DNA of 64,000 nucleotides from Pseudidiomarina indica (GTDB lineage: Bacteria; Pseudomonadota; Gammaproteobacteria; Enterobacterales; Alteromonadaceae): contig NZ_FMXN01000004.1 of assembly GCF_900104245.1 (NCBI RefSeq), positions 92,361 through 156,360 on the forward strand. Direction: 5' to 3'. Positions 44,272 to 59,363 of the stretch are shown here, in pieces (within the stretch, counting starts at the first letter, position 1; each line of letters starts with the position of its first letter). The notes under the pieces are model-generated. The model saw only the letters and a program-made list of their open reading frames with translations. It ran no database searches and was not told the DNA's origin. The position numbers and the translations under genes were made by a program.

Positions 44272-45675
44272 GTGAGATTAAGTGGCTACGCCTTATTGCT
44301 GATCCTGTGGCTTGGTGCATTTTATGCATCAATTATCATGGCCTATGAAGAATTTATTTCGCTATGGTATATGCCAGCAGGCGTTGCATTAGGGGGCTTT
44401 TTAATTTTCGGCAAGCGTGCTTTTATTCCGGTTTTTCTTGGGATTTTCTATGTATCACTGCACTTTGATAAAATTTGGGGAATCACGTTTGATCCAACCC
44501 ACATTGCAGCAGCCTTACTATTTTCTTTAGCACATACGGTGTCGTATGGTTTGGGGGGGTTGGCCGCGCGCTATTGGCTAAAACACTTCACCAATTTACC
44601 AATTGCATTGCGTATTTTAGGCCTACTGGTGTTATCTGCGGCGGCGGCATTATTAGCAGCGCTAAGCGGTTTGTCTGTCTGGCAATTTACGACAGAAACC
44701 AATGACCACATTATGAAAACAGGCTGGTTTGCTTGGTGGTTAGGTGATTTGATTGGCGTGATGGTCATAGCACCAGTAATGTGCGTCATTCTAACCCAGT
44801 TTACGGATCAGAATTTTGCGTGGTTAAAGGATTTTTCCGAGCACGACGAATACCTGCCAAAACAACTAAAACCCTATTTATTTAAACTATCAGTCGTCAT
44901 TGCGACTGTGATCGGCATCTTATTGTTTGATCGGTACATCGATCACCCAGGCGTTGCTTACTTTATTTTCTTCGTCACTATTCCTCAGCTCTGGATCGTA
45001 CTGACTGAACGCACGAGCCGTAGTGTATTATCACTACTACTGTTGACGACTATTCTAGCGTTTGGGGTCAGCATATTTGGCGTTTCCAACCAATCGATAA
45101 CCTATCAATTTGCGCTATATATAACCGCTGCTATTTCTTATTTTGCTTTGGCCGTACCGGCGTTGGTGTACCGCAACGAGCAACTAAAGAATATGGCGAT
45201 GGCCGATTTACTGACTGAACTGCCTACCTATTGGGTGTTTACCACAGTCGTCACGCAAGTCATGAAGTCATCGCTGCCAAATCAGAACCACAGCCTCGCT
45301 GTGTTCAATCTGGATAATTTCGGTTTAATCAACCAAAACTATGGGCATACAATTGGTGATGAAGCTCTTCGCCAAACCACCACTATTATTCAGCAAGAAT
45401 TACGTGATAGTGAAGTTATTTGCCGCGTTGAAGACGATACCTTCATGGTGTTTATGCCCAACCGTGATTTGCAACAAGCCAACGGACGAGCGAACCAAAT
45501 CCGGCTATCGTTTCCTATTCTGAACTTTGATGATTTCGTAATACCTATCCGCGCCAGTTTTGGAGTTACCCAAGTACAGTTTGGTGAACCTATTGAAGAC
45601 ACCATTAAACGCGCCAAACAAGCACTCAACCAAGCGAAAAACCAGGGTCGCAACTGTGTTGTTGCGGTAGAATAA
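44272..45675 (+). CDS. MASE1 membrane sensor with degenerate GGDEF domain
   Basis: This 467-residue protein has about eight to nine membrane helices (1-300) forming a MASE1-type sensor (SLWYMPAGVALGGFLIFG and related) and a C-terminal GGDEF-like domain (about 310-467). The domain keeps the fold features (DNFGLINQNYGHTIGDEALR and the final AKQALNQAKNQGRN), but the catalytic GGDEF is replaced by EDDTF in RVEDDTFMVF. It is therefore unlikely to make c-di-GMP and may bind a nucleotide or partner instead. I chose GTG 44272, eight bases after AGAAGGA, over an upstream TTG. It is a single gene, with mioC following 24 bp downstream. Confidence 0.85.
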   Translation: MRLSGYALLLILWLGAFYASIIMAYEEFISLWYMPAGVALGGFLIFGKRAFIPVFLGIFYVSLHFDKIWGITFDPTHIAAALLFSLAHTVSYGLGGLAARYWLKHFTNLPIALRILGLLVLSAAAALLAALSGLSVWQFTTETNDHIMKTGWFAWWLGDLIGVMVIAPVMCVILTQFTDQNFAWLKDFSEHDEYLPKQLKPYLFKLSVVIATVIGILLFDRYIDHPGVAYFIFFVTIPQLWIVLTERTSRSVLSLLLLTTILAFGVSIFGVSNQSITYQFALYITAAISYFALAVPALVYRNEQLKNMAMADLLTELPTYWVFTTVVTQVMKSSLPNQNHSLAVFNLDNFGLINQNYGHTIGDEALRQTTTIIQQELRDSEVICRVEDDTFMVFMPNRDLQQANGRANQIRLSFPILNFDDFVIPIRASFGVTQVQFGEPIEDTIKRAKQALNQAKNQGRNCVVAVE

Positions 45676-45699
45676 TGGCGCTTAATAGTGAGACTAATA

Positions 45700-46149
45700 A
45701 TGCATCATATCGATATTTTAGTAGCAACCACGTCAGGTAACACCGAATACCTCGCTGATCAATTAGCTGAGTTGCTACAACATGCAGGCCATACAACGAC
45801 CTTACATTACGAACCCGATTACTCGGAATTACTCGAGTCATTAACTGATCAAAGTATTTGGTTATGCTGTATTGCCAGCCATGGTGCTGGCGATTATGCC
45901 GACTCAATGCTAGATTTTGCCGAGCAATTACACGCCGAAAAACCGTCGTTAGAACAGCTTAAGTATGCAGTTATAGCCGTGGGTGATAGTTGCTACGACA
46001 CGTTCTGCGCTGCTGGCCGTGATGCCGATGCAATGTTCGCTATATTAGGTGCAAAACGCCTGATCAGCCGTCTTGAAATCGACATGTCGCAAGACGATCC
46101 GGACGAAAAATCATCAACATGGCTCAAATTTTTCATCCAAGCGATGTGA
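45700..46149 (+). CDS. mioC: FMN-binding protein MioC
   Basis: This 149-residue flavodoxin-like protein has the FMN phosphate-binding loop ATTSGNTEYLAD near residues 8-19 and the SHGAGDYADS segment near 64-73. It starts at ATG 45700, giving a length close to the E. coli protein (147). An upstream in-frame GTG adds four residues. MioC proteins are linked to electron transfer for biotin synthase. Its place directly before oriC and mnmG, all in one direction, is exactly as in E. coli, where mioC transcription enters the origin. Confidence 0.92.
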   Translation: MHHIDILVATTSGNTEYLADQLAELLQHAGHTTTLHYEPDYSELLESLTDQSIWLCCIASHGAGDYADSMLDFAEQLHAEKPSLEQLKYAVIAVGDSCYDTFCAAGRDADAMFAILGAKRLISRLEIDMSQDDPDEKSSTWLKFFIQAM

Positions 46150-46512
46150 CTAAGTGTTGTATAAGATCCATTTTAACTTGTTAATATTCACTGAATAAAC
46201 TTGTTAATAACTAACCCTGTGGATAACCATCCTAGTTATTCACAGTATAATCACTGCAAGGATCATGATCTAATCACACCTTAACAGATCGTTGTGATCC
46301 TTATCAGTAAAGCTCTAGATTCAGTTATCCACAAAAAATGCTCAGCTAATAGTAATAGTAATAAAAGATCATTTAAAAGATCTTATTTTAATGATTATCG
46401 ATCCTCGAAGGATCGGCGTTGAAAATTTAACCGTTTTGATCTGACCGTTTTCAGGTTAAAATACACGGTTCTGTAATCTCTTTGCTTTGCTCAATTTCTA
46501 GGATCGCACGGT
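46150..46512. other. Putative chromosomal replication origin (oriC)
   Basis: This is a gene-free 363-bp region between mioC and mnmG. Perfect DnaA boxes are TTATCCACA at 46325-46333 (plus) and 46218-46226 (minus), with TTATTCACA at 46236-46244, matching the outward orientation of E. coli R1 and R4. Next to mnmG lies an AT-rich block (46345-46400) with two AAAAGATC repeats of the 13-mer kind, probably the unwinding element. Eleven GATC sites occur across the region, against one or two expected by chance, which suggests Dam/SeqA control. A TAAAAT hexamer near 46457 could serve the mnmG promoter. Confidence 0.92.
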
Positions 46513-48414
46513 ATGCCAAACACCTTTTCTTTCCACCAGCATTATGACGTTATCGTGATTGGTGGAGGCCACGCAGGTACTGAAGCAGCGCTTGCAGCTG
46601 CTCGTATGGGTTGTAATACGTTATTACTGACTCATAACATTGATACACTTGGCCAAATGTCTTGTAACCCCGCTATTGGTGGGATTGGTAAAGGACATTT
46701 AGTGAAAGAAGTGGATGCGTTAGGCGGAGCGATGGCAATGGCTGCTGATCGCGCAGGGATTCAATTTAGAACCCTCAATTCATCCAAAGGCCCAGCGGTT
46801 CGAGCAACCCGAGCACAAGCGGATCGTTCGCTCTACAAAGCGGCTATTCGTCACTTGTTAGAAATTCAACCAAACCTGAGTTTATTCCAACAAGCGTGTG
46901 ATGATCTCATTGTTGAAAATGATCGAGTGGTCGGCGTGGTCACCCAAATGGGATTGAAGTTCTCAGCCACCACAGTGGTATTAACCGTCGGAACGTTTTT
47001 GGGTGGCCAAATACACATTGGCTTGAACAATTATCAAGGGGGTCGAGCTGGCGATCCTCCTGCCAATAACTTAGCGCGGCGGTTACGGGAGTTACCGTTA
47101 CGCGTTGATCGTTTGAAAACCGGTACACCACCTCGAATTGATGCAAAGTCCGTTGATTTCAGCGTGATGCAAGAACAACCGGGTGACACGCCAATCCCGG
47201 TGTTTTCATTTATGGGAAGTGTTGCCGATCATCCACGGCAAATTTCCTGTTTTATTACTCATACCAACGAACGAACCCATGAGATTATTCGTGGGGGCTT
47301 AGATCGATCGCCCATGTACTCAGGAGTGATCGAAGGGGTTGGCCCGCGTTATTGCCCGTCAATTGAAGATAAGATCATGCGGTTCAGCGATAAAAATTCG
47401 CACCAGATATTTGTTGAGCCAGAAGGGCTTGATACCCATGAACTGTATCCAAATGGCATTTCAACCAGCTTGCCGTTTGATGTGCAAATTGAATTGGTGC
47501 GTTCCATCAAAGGGTTTGAGAATGCTCATATTACCCGCCCGGGTTACGCCATTGAATACGATTACTTTGATCCGCGCGATTTAAAGCAAACCTTGGAAAC
47601 AAAATACATTCAGGGATTGTTTTTCGCAGGCCAAATTAATGGCACTACAGGTTATGAAGAAGCCGCTGCCCAGGGGTTGGTTGCCGGTGCGAACGCAGCA
47701 CTTCAGGTGCAAGGAAAAGATCCATGGGCGCCACGTCGTGATGATTCCTACATGGGCGTGTTAATTGATGATTTAAGTACGTTAGGCACCAAAGAACCTT
47801 ATCGGATGTTCACCTCTCGAGCGGAATATCGTTTATTACTGCGAGAAGACAATGCGGATATCCGCTTAACTGAAATTGGGCGTCAACTGGGCTTGGTCAA
47901 TGATGATCGTTGGGCGGCATTTCAAGCGAAAATGGAAGCCATCGAACAAGAGCAACAACGATTGCGGGCAACGTGGATCCATAAAGATCACCCTGCAGTG
48001 GATCAGGTCAACGCTTTGGTTAAAACCCCTATTACCCGTGAAGTGAATGGTGAAGAATTGCTTCGTCGCCCAGAAATCACGTATGCTGAATTAATGAAAA
48101 TTAATGGCTTAGGCCCTGGTTTAAGTGACGAGAAAGCAGCTGAGCAAGTCGAAATTCAAACCAAATATGCGGGGTACATTAACCGTCAGCAAGATGAAAT
48201 TGCCAAACAGCGACGCCACGAGCACACCAAACTGCCATTTAATTTTGATTATGGCACCATAAAAGGCTTATCTAACGAAGTAGTTGCAAAGTTGAATCAG
48301 CATCAACCGGAAACCGTTGGTCAAGCGTCGCGAATTTCTGGAATTACTCCAGCAGCAATTTCGATGTTACTCGTTCACTTAAAAAAACAAGGGCTGTTGC
48401 GTAAAAGCGCTTAA
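46513..48414 (+). CDS. mnmG: tRNA uridine 5-carboxymethylaminomethyl modification enzyme MnmG
   Basis: This 633-residue FAD enzyme works with MnmE to modify the wobble uridine (U34) of several tRNAs. The N-terminal FAD fold motif is [19 protein letters not shown]. The conserved [20 protein letters not shown] and the flavin-binding [20 protein letters not shown] are seen. The C-terminal helical domain ends with [18 protein letters not shown]. Length is normal. It lies directly beside oriC and is followed by rsmG after 3 bp. Confidence 0.98.
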   Translation: MPNTFSFHQHYDVIVIGGGHAGTEAALAAARMGCNTLLLTHNIDTLGQMSCNPAIGGIGKGHLVKEVDALGGAMAMAADRAGIQFRTLNSSKGPAVRATRAQADRSLYKAAIRHLLEIQPNLSLFQQACDDLIVENDRVVGVVTQMGLKFSATTVVLTVGTFLGGQIHIGLNNYQGGRAGDPPANNLARRLRELPLRVDRLKTGTPPRIDAKSVDFSVMQEQPGDTPIPVFSFMGSVADHPRQISCFITHTNERTHEIIRGGLDRSPMYSGVIEGVGPRYCPSIEDKIMRFSDKNSHQIFVEPEGLDTHELYPNGISTSLPFDVQIELVRSIKGFENAHITRPGYAIEYDYFDPRDLKQTLETKYIQGLFFAGQINGTTGYEEAAAQGLVAGANAALQVQGKDPWAPRRDDSYMGVLIDDLSTLGTKEPYRMFTSRAEYRLLLREDNADIRLTEIGRQLGLVNDDRWAAFQAKMEAIEQEQQRLRATWIHKDHPAVDQVNALVKTPITREVNGEELLRRPEITYAELMKINGLGPGLSDEKAAEQVEIQTKYAGYINRQQDEIAKQRRHEHTKLPFNFDYGTIKGLSNEVVAKLNQHQPETVGQASRISGITPAAISMLLVHLKKQGLLRKSA

Positions 48415-48417
48415 ATC

Positions 48418-49038
48418 ATGCAGTTAAAATTACAACAATTATTGGCTAAAACCACACTCACAATTCCTGAGGAGCAACAGCAGCAATTGGTCGCTTTGGT
48501 GGCGATGCTGCATAAATGGAATAAAGCGTACAATTTAACCTCGGTGCGGGATCCGCAGCAGATGTTAAGTCGGCACATTATGGACAGCTTGGTGGTGTTG
48601 CCCTACCTTTCAGGGCAAACCTTTATTGACGTGGGTACGGGGCCAGGTTTGCCAGGCTTACCGTTAGCCATTACTGCCCCTGATAAACACTTTGTGTTGT
48701 TGGATAGCTTGGGCAAACGAATTCGTTTTATTCGTCAGGTTTGCCATGAGTTGAATCTTAACAATGTGACGGCGGTGCAAAGTCGGGTTGAAGATTATCA
48801 GCCTGAGCTAAAGTTTGATGGGGTGATTAGCCGAGCTTTTGCATCATTGGATGATATGCTGAATTGGTGCGGGCATTTACCTGCGAAACATGGTAAGTTC
48901 TTGGCATTAAAAGGGGTGTATCCCACCCATGAAATTGAACAAATACCACCAGAATATCAGCTGGATGAAGTGATTCGGTTACAGGTTCCCGAAGCCGATG
49001 GTGAACGCCATTTGGTGATGATAACAACGAGAGGTTAG
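48418..49038 (+). CDS. rsmG: 16S rRNA G527 N7-methyltransferase RsmG
   Basis: This 206-residue SAM-dependent enzyme has the binding motif [15 protein letters not shown] at about 72-86, and [20 protein letters not shown] in the N-terminal part is highly typical. It methylates G527 of 16S rRNA in the decoding region. It is coupled to mnmG (3-bp gap) and followed by parA (4-bp gap). Confidence 0.97.
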   Translation: MQLKLQQLLAKTTLTIPEEQQQQLVALVAMLHKWNKAYNLTSVRDPQQMLSRHIMDSLVVLPYLSGQTFIDVGTGPGLPGLPLAITAPDKHFVLLDSLGKRIRFIRQVCHELNLNNVTAVQSRVEDYQPELKFDGVISRAFASLDDMLNWCGHLPAKHGKFLALKGVYPTHEIEQIPPEYQLDEVIRLQVPEADGERHLVMITTRG

Positions 49039-49042
49039 TCCT

Positions 49043-49840
49043 GTGGGCAGAATTATAGCGATTGCTAATCAGAAAGGCGGCGTGGGGAAAACGACCACGG
49101 CGGTTAACTTAGCTGCGTCCATGGCTGCCACACGGCGTAAAGTGTTATTGATTGACCTTGATCCACAAGGCAATGCCACCATGGGGAGCGGCGTTGATAA
49201 ATATTCCGTGGATAATACCGCCTATGAACTTCTGATTGAGCAAAAACCGATTGAAGAAGTCATCATTCGGGAAACCAATGGCAAATATCATTTAATTGCA
49301 GCCAATGGCGACACCACTGCGGCCGATATTAAGCTGATGGAAGAGTTCGCTCGGGAGCAGCGGCTCGCCAATGCATTAAAGCCGGTGGTGGATCACTACG
49401 ATTTTATTTTTATTGATTGCCCACCGTCGTTAAGCATGCTGACGGTCAATGCGATGGCAGCCGCAGATTCAGTGCTGGTGCCTATGCAATGTGAGTATTT
49501 TGCCTTGGAAGGACTCACGGCCTTGATGGATACCATTGAGCGCTTAGCCGAGGCGGTGAACCCTCGCTTAACAATCGAGGGAATTCTGCGTACCATGTAC
49601 GACCCACGTAATCGATTAGCCAATGATGTATCGGAACAATTAAAAAACCACTTTGGTGATAAAGTTTACCGGACGGTTATCCCGCGTAATGTGCGTTTAG
49701 CGGAAGCCCCAAGTTTTGGCTCGCCGGCCATGTACTATGATAAATCATCATCGGGTGCGAAAGCTTATCTTGCTTTAGCGGGTGAACTCATCCGCCGTGC
49801 GGAACAACAGAAACAAGCCGACGTGGCGGCTGAAGCTTAA
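49043..49840 (+). CDS. parA: Chromosome partitioning ATPase ParA (Soj)
   Basis: This 265-residue protein has the deviant Walker A KGGVGKTT at about 11-18 and the Walker B region YDFIFIDCPPSLSMLT. It binds the nucleoid and, with ParB, moves the origin region after replication. The start is GTG 49043 (VGRIIAIANQKGG), 4 bp after rsmG with AGAGGTTAG upstream. It is of the chromosomal, not plasmid, branch by context. Confidence 0.97.
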   Translation: MGRIIAIANQKGGVGKTTTAVNLAASMAATRRKVLLIDLDPQGNATMGSGVDKYSVDNTAYELLIEQKPIEEVIIRETNGKYHLIAANGDTTAADIKLMEEFAREQRLANALKPVVDHYDFIFIDCPPSLSMLTVNAMAAADSVLVPMQCEYFALEGLTALMDTIERLAEAVNPRLTIEGILRTMYDPRNRLANDVSEQLKNHFGDKVYRTVIPRNVRLAEAPSFGSPAMYYDKSSSGAKAYLALAGELIRRAEQQKQADVAAEA

Positions 49841-49854
49841 GGAAAACATGCTTT

Positions 49855-50760
49855 ATGTCTGCAAAAAAACGAGGACTTGGACGCGGTCTCGATGCGTTAC
49901 TAACAACGAGTAAAACAGCTCGTGAAAAAGAGCAATCGAGTTCATCGGTTGCACACGAACAACAGCCGAAAGGCGAATTGCAAAAGCTTCCCATAGAGTG
50001 GCTCCAACCTGGCCGTTATCAACCTCGTAAAGATATGACCCCCGAAGCATTGGAAGATCTTGCCGCTTCAATTAAAGCGCAAGGCATTATCCAACCAATT
50101 GTGGTGCGGTCAGTTGGCCATGAAAAATATGAAATTATTGCGGGCGAACGCCGCTGGCGCGCTGCCCAAATGGCACGTCTTGATACGGTTCCATGCTTAG
50201 TGAAGGACGTTCCTGATGAAGCCGCCGTTGCCATTGCTTTGATTGAAAATATTCAACGTGAAGATTTAAATGCCATGGAAGAAGCGGTGGCATTGCAACG
50301 GTTACTGAATGAATTTCAGCTTACACACCAAGAAGTTGCGGATGCAGTGGGGAAATCGCGCGCAACTGTCACCAATTTACTCCGTTTGAATAATCTTGAA
50401 GCAGAAACTAAAACGCTATTAGAACGGGGTGATATTGAATTAGGCCACGCAAAATTATTGCTTACCCTTGATGGCGATCAACAAATTGAAATTGCTCGGT
50501 TAATTGCTGCAAAAGGCATGACAGTTCGAGAAGCTGAGCGAGTGATTCGCCAAGCCCTTGAACCGAACGCTGAAAAACCAGCCAAACCAACACCTGACGC
50601 GGACATCCAACGGTTAGAAAAACGCCTAAGCGAACGCCTTGGTGCAGCCGTTGCAATCAACCATGGCCGTAAGGGAAAAGGTAAAGTTGTTATTAATTAC
50701 AGCAGTTTAGATGAACTCGACGGAATCCTTCATCATTTTCAACTCGATTCAGAGCGTTAA
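49855..50760 (+). CDS. parB: Chromosome partitioning protein ParB (Spo0J)
   Basis: This 301-residue protein starts SAKKRGLGRGLDALL, the ParA-stimulating motif. It has the CTPase-type box GERRWRAAQMARLDTVPC near 98-115, the ALIENIQREDLNAMEEA motif, a helix-turn-helix (THQEVADAVGKSRATVTNLL) and a C-terminal dimer domain. No parS-like site (TGTTTCACGTGAAACA) was found in this window, so its binding sites lie elsewhere. The spacer to parA is 14 bp. Confidence 0.97.
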   Translation: MSAKKRGLGRGLDALLTTSKTAREKEQSSSSVAHEQQPKGELQKLPIEWLQPGRYQPRKDMTPEALEDLAASIKAQGIIQPIVVRSVGHEKYEIIAGERRWRAAQMARLDTVPCLVKDVPDEAAVAIALIENIQREDLNAMEEAVALQRLLNEFQLTHQEVADAVGKSRATVTNLLRLNNLEAETKTLLERGDIELGHAKLLLTLDGDQQIEIARLIAAKGMTVREAERVIRQALEPNAEKPAKPTPDADIQRLEKRLSERLGAAVAINHGRKGKGKVVINYSSLDELDGILHHFQLDSER

Positions 50761-50774
50761 CTGTCCCAATTTAT

Positions 50775-50802
50775 TTGCATTTCAACGCTAAATCTTTATA
50801 CT
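50775..50802 (+). promoter_or_regulatory. Candidate sigma-70 promoter of the atp operon
   Basis: TTGCAT, 16 bases, TATACT: a good -10 (5 of 6) and a weak -35 (3 of 6). It lies just after parB and 33 bases before the atpI start, the right place for the main atp promoter. Confidence 0.45.
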
Positions 50803-50834
50803 ATCGCGGGCTTTTAACCAAGGGGTTTCAGCCC

Positions 50835-52101
<1,267 letters not shown>

Positions 52102-52137
52102 TCTTTTTGGTTTAATTTTTGTACTTTTATTTTTTAA

Positions 52138-52398
<261 letters not shown>

Positions 52399-52445
52399 TA
52401 AGTCATCCACTTTTCGAACAAAAGAACTTATAGGAGGGGGGGTTA

Positions 52446-52916
52446 ATGAATTTAAACATGACCCTATTCGGAGAATTAATCGCGTTCATCGTCTTCGTAC
52501 TGTTTTGTATGAAGTTCGTATGGCCTCCGCTAAATAATGCGATTGAAGCTCGTCAAAAACGTATTGCTGACGGTCTTGCGGCCGGTGAGCGAGCAGAGAA
52601 AGATCTCCAGCTTGCTCAAGCAAAAATTGCCGACGAGTTGAAAGAAGCGAAAGCTCAAGCTGCTGAAATCATTGCCCAAGCCAAAAAACGTGCCGAGCAA
52701 ACGATTGAAGAAGGCAAGCAACGTGGTGAAGTTGAGCGTGAAGCAATTATTGCTGCTGGTCATGCTGAAATTACCGCAGAGCGGAATCGCTTACGCGAAG
52801 AATTGCGCAAGCAAGTTGCCGTATTAGCGGTTGCTGGTGCAAGTAAAATCATCGAGCGCGAGATTGATTCTAACGCTCACAGTGACATTGTTGAAAAACT
52901 GGTCGCTGAACTCTAA
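52446..52916 (+). CDS. atpF: ATP synthase F0 subunit b
   Basis: This 156-residue protein has one N-terminal membrane helix ([19 protein letters not shown]) and then a long charged helix ([20 protein letters not shown] onward) that forms the peripheral stalk dimer. The length equals that of E. coli subunit b. GGAGGGGGG just upstream of the ATG is a very strong ribosome site. Confidence 0.97.
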   Translation: MNLNMTLFGELIAFIVFVLFCMKFVWPPLNNAIEARQKRIADGLAAGERAEKDLQLAQAKIADELKEAKAQAAEIIAQAKKRAEQTIEEGKQRGEVEREAIIAAGHAEITAERNRLREELRKQVAVLAVAGASKIIEREIDSNAHSDIVEKLVAEL

Positions 52917-52934
52917 CCAAAGGGGTTTGTGCAA

Positions 52935-53468
52935 ATGTCAGAATTGACTACGGTTGCTCGCCCCTATGCAAAAGCAGCATTTGATTTTGCACTAGAGAAC
53001 AGCGCTATCGAACAATGGCATGGCATGTTGATTTTTGCTGCTGCGGTAGCAAACGACGCCACCATGTCGACGTTTTTGAGTAGCGCCGAAACGCTAGATA
53101 AAAAAATAGAAGTTTTCTTGAATGTATGTGGCGAACAATTGGACGATAAAGGCCAGAATTTTGTTCGTTTGATGGCTGAAAATGGCCGCTTGAAAGCTTT
53201 GTCTGCTGTGGTGGCGTTATTCGCTGAATTTCGCGCCGACTACGAAAAAGAGATTGTGGTGGAAGTGACCGCTGCAACTGAATTGACGAAAAAACAGCAG
53301 GATGATCTAGCGAAGACGTTGGAACAACGTTTTTCACGCAAAGTTAAGCTGAATTGCACTGTCGATGCGGAAATTGTAAGTGGCTTATATATTAAAGCCG
53401 GTGACACAGTAATCGACGGCACGGTGCGTGGCAAGTTAGAACGACTTGCACATGCGCTGCAATCCTAA
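52935..53468 (+). CDS. atpH: ATP synthase F1 subunit delta
   Basis: This 177-residue subunit links F1 to the b stalk. The N-terminal motif is [20 protein letters not shown]. The C-terminal part has [20 protein letters not shown] and [20 protein letters not shown], typical of the family. The start is ATG 52935 after AAGGGG; the length matches E. coli (177). Confidence 0.97.
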   Translation: MSELTTVARPYAKAAFDFALENSAIEQWHGMLIFAAAVANDATMSTFLSSAETLDKKIEVFLNVCGEQLDDKGQNFVRLMAENGRLKALSAVVALFAEFRADYEKEIVVEVTAATELTKKQQDDLAKTLEQRFSRKVKLNCTVDAEIVSGLYIKAGDTVIDGTVRGKLERLAHALQS

Positions 53469-53482
53469 TTGGGGACTTGAGC

Positions 53483-55024
<1,542 letters not shown>

Positions 55025-55081
55025 GCGCAGAGTGGCTACACGGTGTGTGGCCACAAGTCGTTGAGTTAACAGGAGAATATC

Positions 55082-55948
55082 ATGGCCGGCGGTAAAGAAA
55101 TAAAAACCAAAATCGGGAGTATTGCAAATACTCAGAAGATCACCAGTGCAATGGAAATGGTGGCTGCGTCAAAAATGAAAAAGGCGCAGGAACGGATGGC
55201 TGCAAGCCGCCCGTATGCCGATAGCATTCGCAAGGTGATCGGCCATGTTGCCCATGCCAACTTAGAATACAAACACCCGTATCTTGTTGAGCGGGAAGTA
55301 AAGCGAGTTGGTTACATTGTAATTTCAACGGACCGTGGTTTGTGTGGCGGCTTAAACACCAACGAATTTAAAGCGGTGGTGAAGCATGCGAAAGCACAAC
55401 GTGATAACGGTGTCGAAGTTGATTTTGCAGCAATTGGCAACAAGGCAACAGGTTTCTTTAAACGCTTTGGAGGCCGTTTACTGGCACAAAAATCAGGCCT
55501 TGGTGATCGACCAAGTGCCAATGATGTGCTCGGGACAGTACAGGTAATGTTAAATGCCTATGATGAAGGCAAAATTGACCGTCTGTACGTGGTGTACAAC
55601 AAGTTTGTGAACACCATGAAGCAAGAGCCAACGATAGCGCAATTGCTACCGTTGCCAAAAGCAGAGTCTCGTGACGAGGTTCAATCAGGTAGCTGGGATT
55701 ACCTGTATGAGCCGAATCCACAACCAATTTTAGAACTGTTGATTCGTCGCTACGTAGAAGCGACAGTGTATCAAGGGGTCGTGGATAACATCGCTAGTGA
55801 ACAGGCAGCGCGGATGGTGGCAATGAAAGCCGCTACCGACAACGCCGAAGACCTCATCGATCAGCTGCAGTTGGTGTACAACAAAGCGCGCCAAGCAGCG
55901 ATTACGCAGGAAATTTCGGAAATTGTATCGGGCGCCGAAGCGGTTTAA
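55082..55948 (+). CDS. atpG: ATP synthase F1 subunit gamma
   Basis: This 288-residue central shaft subunit has an N-terminal helix [20 protein letters not shown] and a C-terminal helix with [20 protein letters not shown], which together form the rotating coiled coil. The middle domain has [25 protein letters not shown] lies six bases before the ATG. Confidence 0.98.
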   Translation: MAGGKEIKTKIGSIANTQKITSAMEMVAASKMKKAQERMAASRPYADSIRKVIGHVAHANLEYKHPYLVEREVKRVGYIVISTDRGLCGGLNTNEFKAVVKHAKAQRDNGVEVDFAAIGNKATGFFKRFGGRLLAQKSGLGDRPSANDVLGTVQVMLNAYDEGKIDRLYVVYNKFVNTMKQEPTIAQLLPLPKAESRDEVQSGSWDYLYEPNPQPILELLIRRYVEATVYQGVVDNIASEQAARMVAMKAATDNAEDLIDQLQLVYNKARQAAITQEISEIVSGAEAV

Positions 55949-57373
<1,425 letters not shown>

Positions 57374-57390
57374 TAAACCGGGAGGTTTAA

Positions 57391-57813
57391 ATGGCAGCTA
57401 AAACTGTACAGCTTGATGTGGTCAGCGCCGAAGAACGGTTGTTCTCAGGTGCCGTTGAGACCCTCCAAGTGACTGGTAGTGAAGGTGAACTGGGAATTTA
57501 CCCAGGTCACGCGCCTTTATTAACCACGTTGAAACCAGGTATGGTGCGGGTGGTAAAAGAAGGCGGTGAAGAAGAAATCATCTACGTTGCTGGTGGTGTG
57601 CTTGAAGTGCAGCCTCATAACGTCTCGGTCCTTGCTGATACAGCCATTCGTGGTGAAGAGCTGGATGAACAAAAAGCTCTCGAAGCGATGAAACGTGCTG
57701 AAGAAGCAATTGCAGATAAAAGTTCTGATTTAAGCTACGCAGAAGCAGCAGCAGAACTGGCTCGAGCGATGGCACAGCTGCGCGTATTGCAACAATTACG
57801 TCGCCGCGCATAA
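57391..57813 (+). CDS. atpC: ATP synthase F1 subunit epsilon
   Basis: This 140-residue protein has an N-terminal beta-sandwich ([20 protein letters not shown], then [20 protein letters not shown]) and a C-terminal helical hairpin ([19 protein letters not shown] and beyond) that inhibits the enzyme. It is the last atp gene, and a terminator follows 35 bp after the stop. Confidence 0.97.
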   Translation: MAAKTVQLDVVSAEERLFSGAVETLQVTGSEGELGIYPGHAPLLTTLKPGMVRVVKEGGEEEIIYVAGGVLEVQPHNVSVLADTAIRGEELDEQKALEAMKRAEEAIADKSSDLSYAEAAAELARAMAQLRVLQQLRRRA

Positions 57814-57848
57814 GTGCATAACAGGCTTCATTAAGCTGATAACGAATA

Positions 57849-57877
57849 AAACCCGGCCTTTGCCGGGTTTTCTTTTT
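57849..57877 (+). terminator. Rho-independent terminator of the atp operon
   Basis: A perfect 9-bp stem AAACCCGGC/GCCGGGTTT with loop CTTT runs into TCTTTTT. It is 35 bases after the atpC stop. Confidence 0.95.
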
Positions 57878-57982
57878 CATGAACGGGTATGAGAATTAGT
57901 AGATTATTTGTAACGAAAAGAGTGATAAACTGGATTCTCAAGCCATTTTTTAATTTGTCAAAATGCTACAGGACTTTGCCAA

Positions 57983-59356
57983 ATGACATCTTCACCACTT
58001 AACGCTGTTATTCTTGCTGCTGGGAAAGGCACTCGAATGCGTTCATCACTCCCTAAAGTACTTCATAAAGTTGCTCATAAACCGATGGTTCAGCATGTTA
58101 TTGATACAGCTGTCACCTTGAATCCAGCACAGGTTCATGTGGTATTTGGGCATGGGGGTGAGGTTCTTAAACAGCAATTACAGGGGCAATCATTAAACTT
58201 TGTGGAGCAGGCCCAGCAACTTGGTACCGGCCATGCTGTACAACAGGTTATTCCCCACCTTGGTGACGATGAAACGGTGCTGATTCTGTATGGTGACGTC
58301 CCCTTAACACGGGCAGAAACGCTTAGTAATTTACTGGCTCAAACACAGCACTCCCCGTTAGCACTGCTAACTGTAACCCTTCCTGATCCACACGGCTATG
58401 GCCGAATTGTGCGCAATAGCCAGGGAGCAGTCGTTGGTATTGTGGAACACAAGGACGCAACGGCCGAGCAGTTACTGATTGATGAAGTGAACACCGGCAT
58501 TATGGCGGTTCACAGTGGCGCATTAAAGCGCTGGTTGGCCCAATTAACCAATGACAATGCCCAGGGTGAATATTATCTGACTGATATTGTGGCGATGGCC
58601 GCAGCCGAAGGAGTCGCCATTCAAACAGCTCACCCGCAGGACATTCCAGAAGTTGAGGGAGCGAATAATCGTGTTCAGTTAGCTGGCTTAGAACGCGCCT
58701 ATCAAGCCCGTCAAGCGGATCAATTGATGTTAGAGGGGGCAACCTTGATGGACCCCGCCCGTGTTGATGTGCGTGGTGCAGTGAGCGTGGGTGCCGATGT
58801 CGTGATCGATGTGAATGTCATTTTTGAAGGAAATGTCGTGCTGGGTGACGGCGTGGTGATCGAAAATAACTGTTTGATCCGCAACAGCCGCATTGGTGCT
58901 GGTACTCGAATCAAAGCAAACAGCGTGATTGAGGATGCCCAGATTGCAGAACGTTGCGCCATTGGTCCGTTTGCGCGCATCCGCCCTGGCACTGAATTGG
59001 CTGATGAGGTGCATGTTGGTAATTTCGTTGAAATTAAAAAAACCCGAATGGGTCAAGGCTCAAAGGTCAGCCATCTCACCTACTTAGGGGATGCCAAAAT
59101 TGGCGCAGCAGTCAATATCGGCGCCGGTACCATCACCTGTAACTATGACGGGGTGAATAAGTTTATTACCGAAATTGACGATGGTGCCTTTATTGGGTCA
59201 AACAGCTCCCTCGTGGCCCCCGTGCGGATTGGTAAGCAAGCAACGGTCGGCGCAGGTTCGACGGTGACCAAAGATATCGAAGATAACCAACTTGCCATTG
59301 CCCGTGGCAAACAACGTAACATCGAAGGTTGGCAGCGGCCGATCAAAAAAGGATAA
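57983..59356 (+). CDS. glmU: Bifunctional UDP-GlcNAc pyrophosphorylase / glucosamine-1-phosphate acetyltransferase
   Basis: This 457-residue enzyme has an N-terminal uridylyltransferase domain (1-230) with [20 protein letters not shown] at 11-30. The C-terminal left-handed beta-helix acetyltransferase (about 250-457) has hexapeptide repeats and [19 protein letters not shown] with the active-site histidine region before it. It makes UDP-GlcNAc for peptidoglycan and LPS. It is followed by glmS after 7 bp, so the two are probably coexpressed. Confidence 0.98.
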   Translation: MTSSPLNAVILAAGKGTRMRSSLPKVLHKVAHKPMVQHVIDTAVTLNPAQVHVVFGHGGEVLKQQLQGQSLNFVEQAQQLGTGHAVQQVIPHLGDDETVLILYGDVPLTRAETLSNLLAQTQHSPLALLTVTLPDPHGYGRIVRNSQGAVVGIVEHKDATAEQLLIDEVNTGIMAVHSGALKRWLAQLTNDNAQGEYYLTDIVAMAAAEGVAIQTAHPQDIPEVEGANNRVQLAGLERAYQARQADQLMLEGATLMDPARVDVRGAVSVGADVVIDVNVIFEGNVVLGDGVVIENNCLIRNSRIGAGTRIKANSVIEDAQIAERCAIGPFARIRPGTELADEVHVGNFVEIKKTRMGQGSKVSHLTYLGDAKIGAAVNIGAGTITCNYDGVNKFITEIDDGAFIGSNSSLVAPVRIGKQATVGAGSTVTKDIEDNQLAIARGKQRNIEGWQRPIKKG

Positions 59357-59363
59357 ATTGCCT

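Noticed and set aside
44272..45675. Active diguanylate cyclase
   Set aside because: The signature GGDEF is EDDTF, which removes the residues needed for GTP and metal binding.
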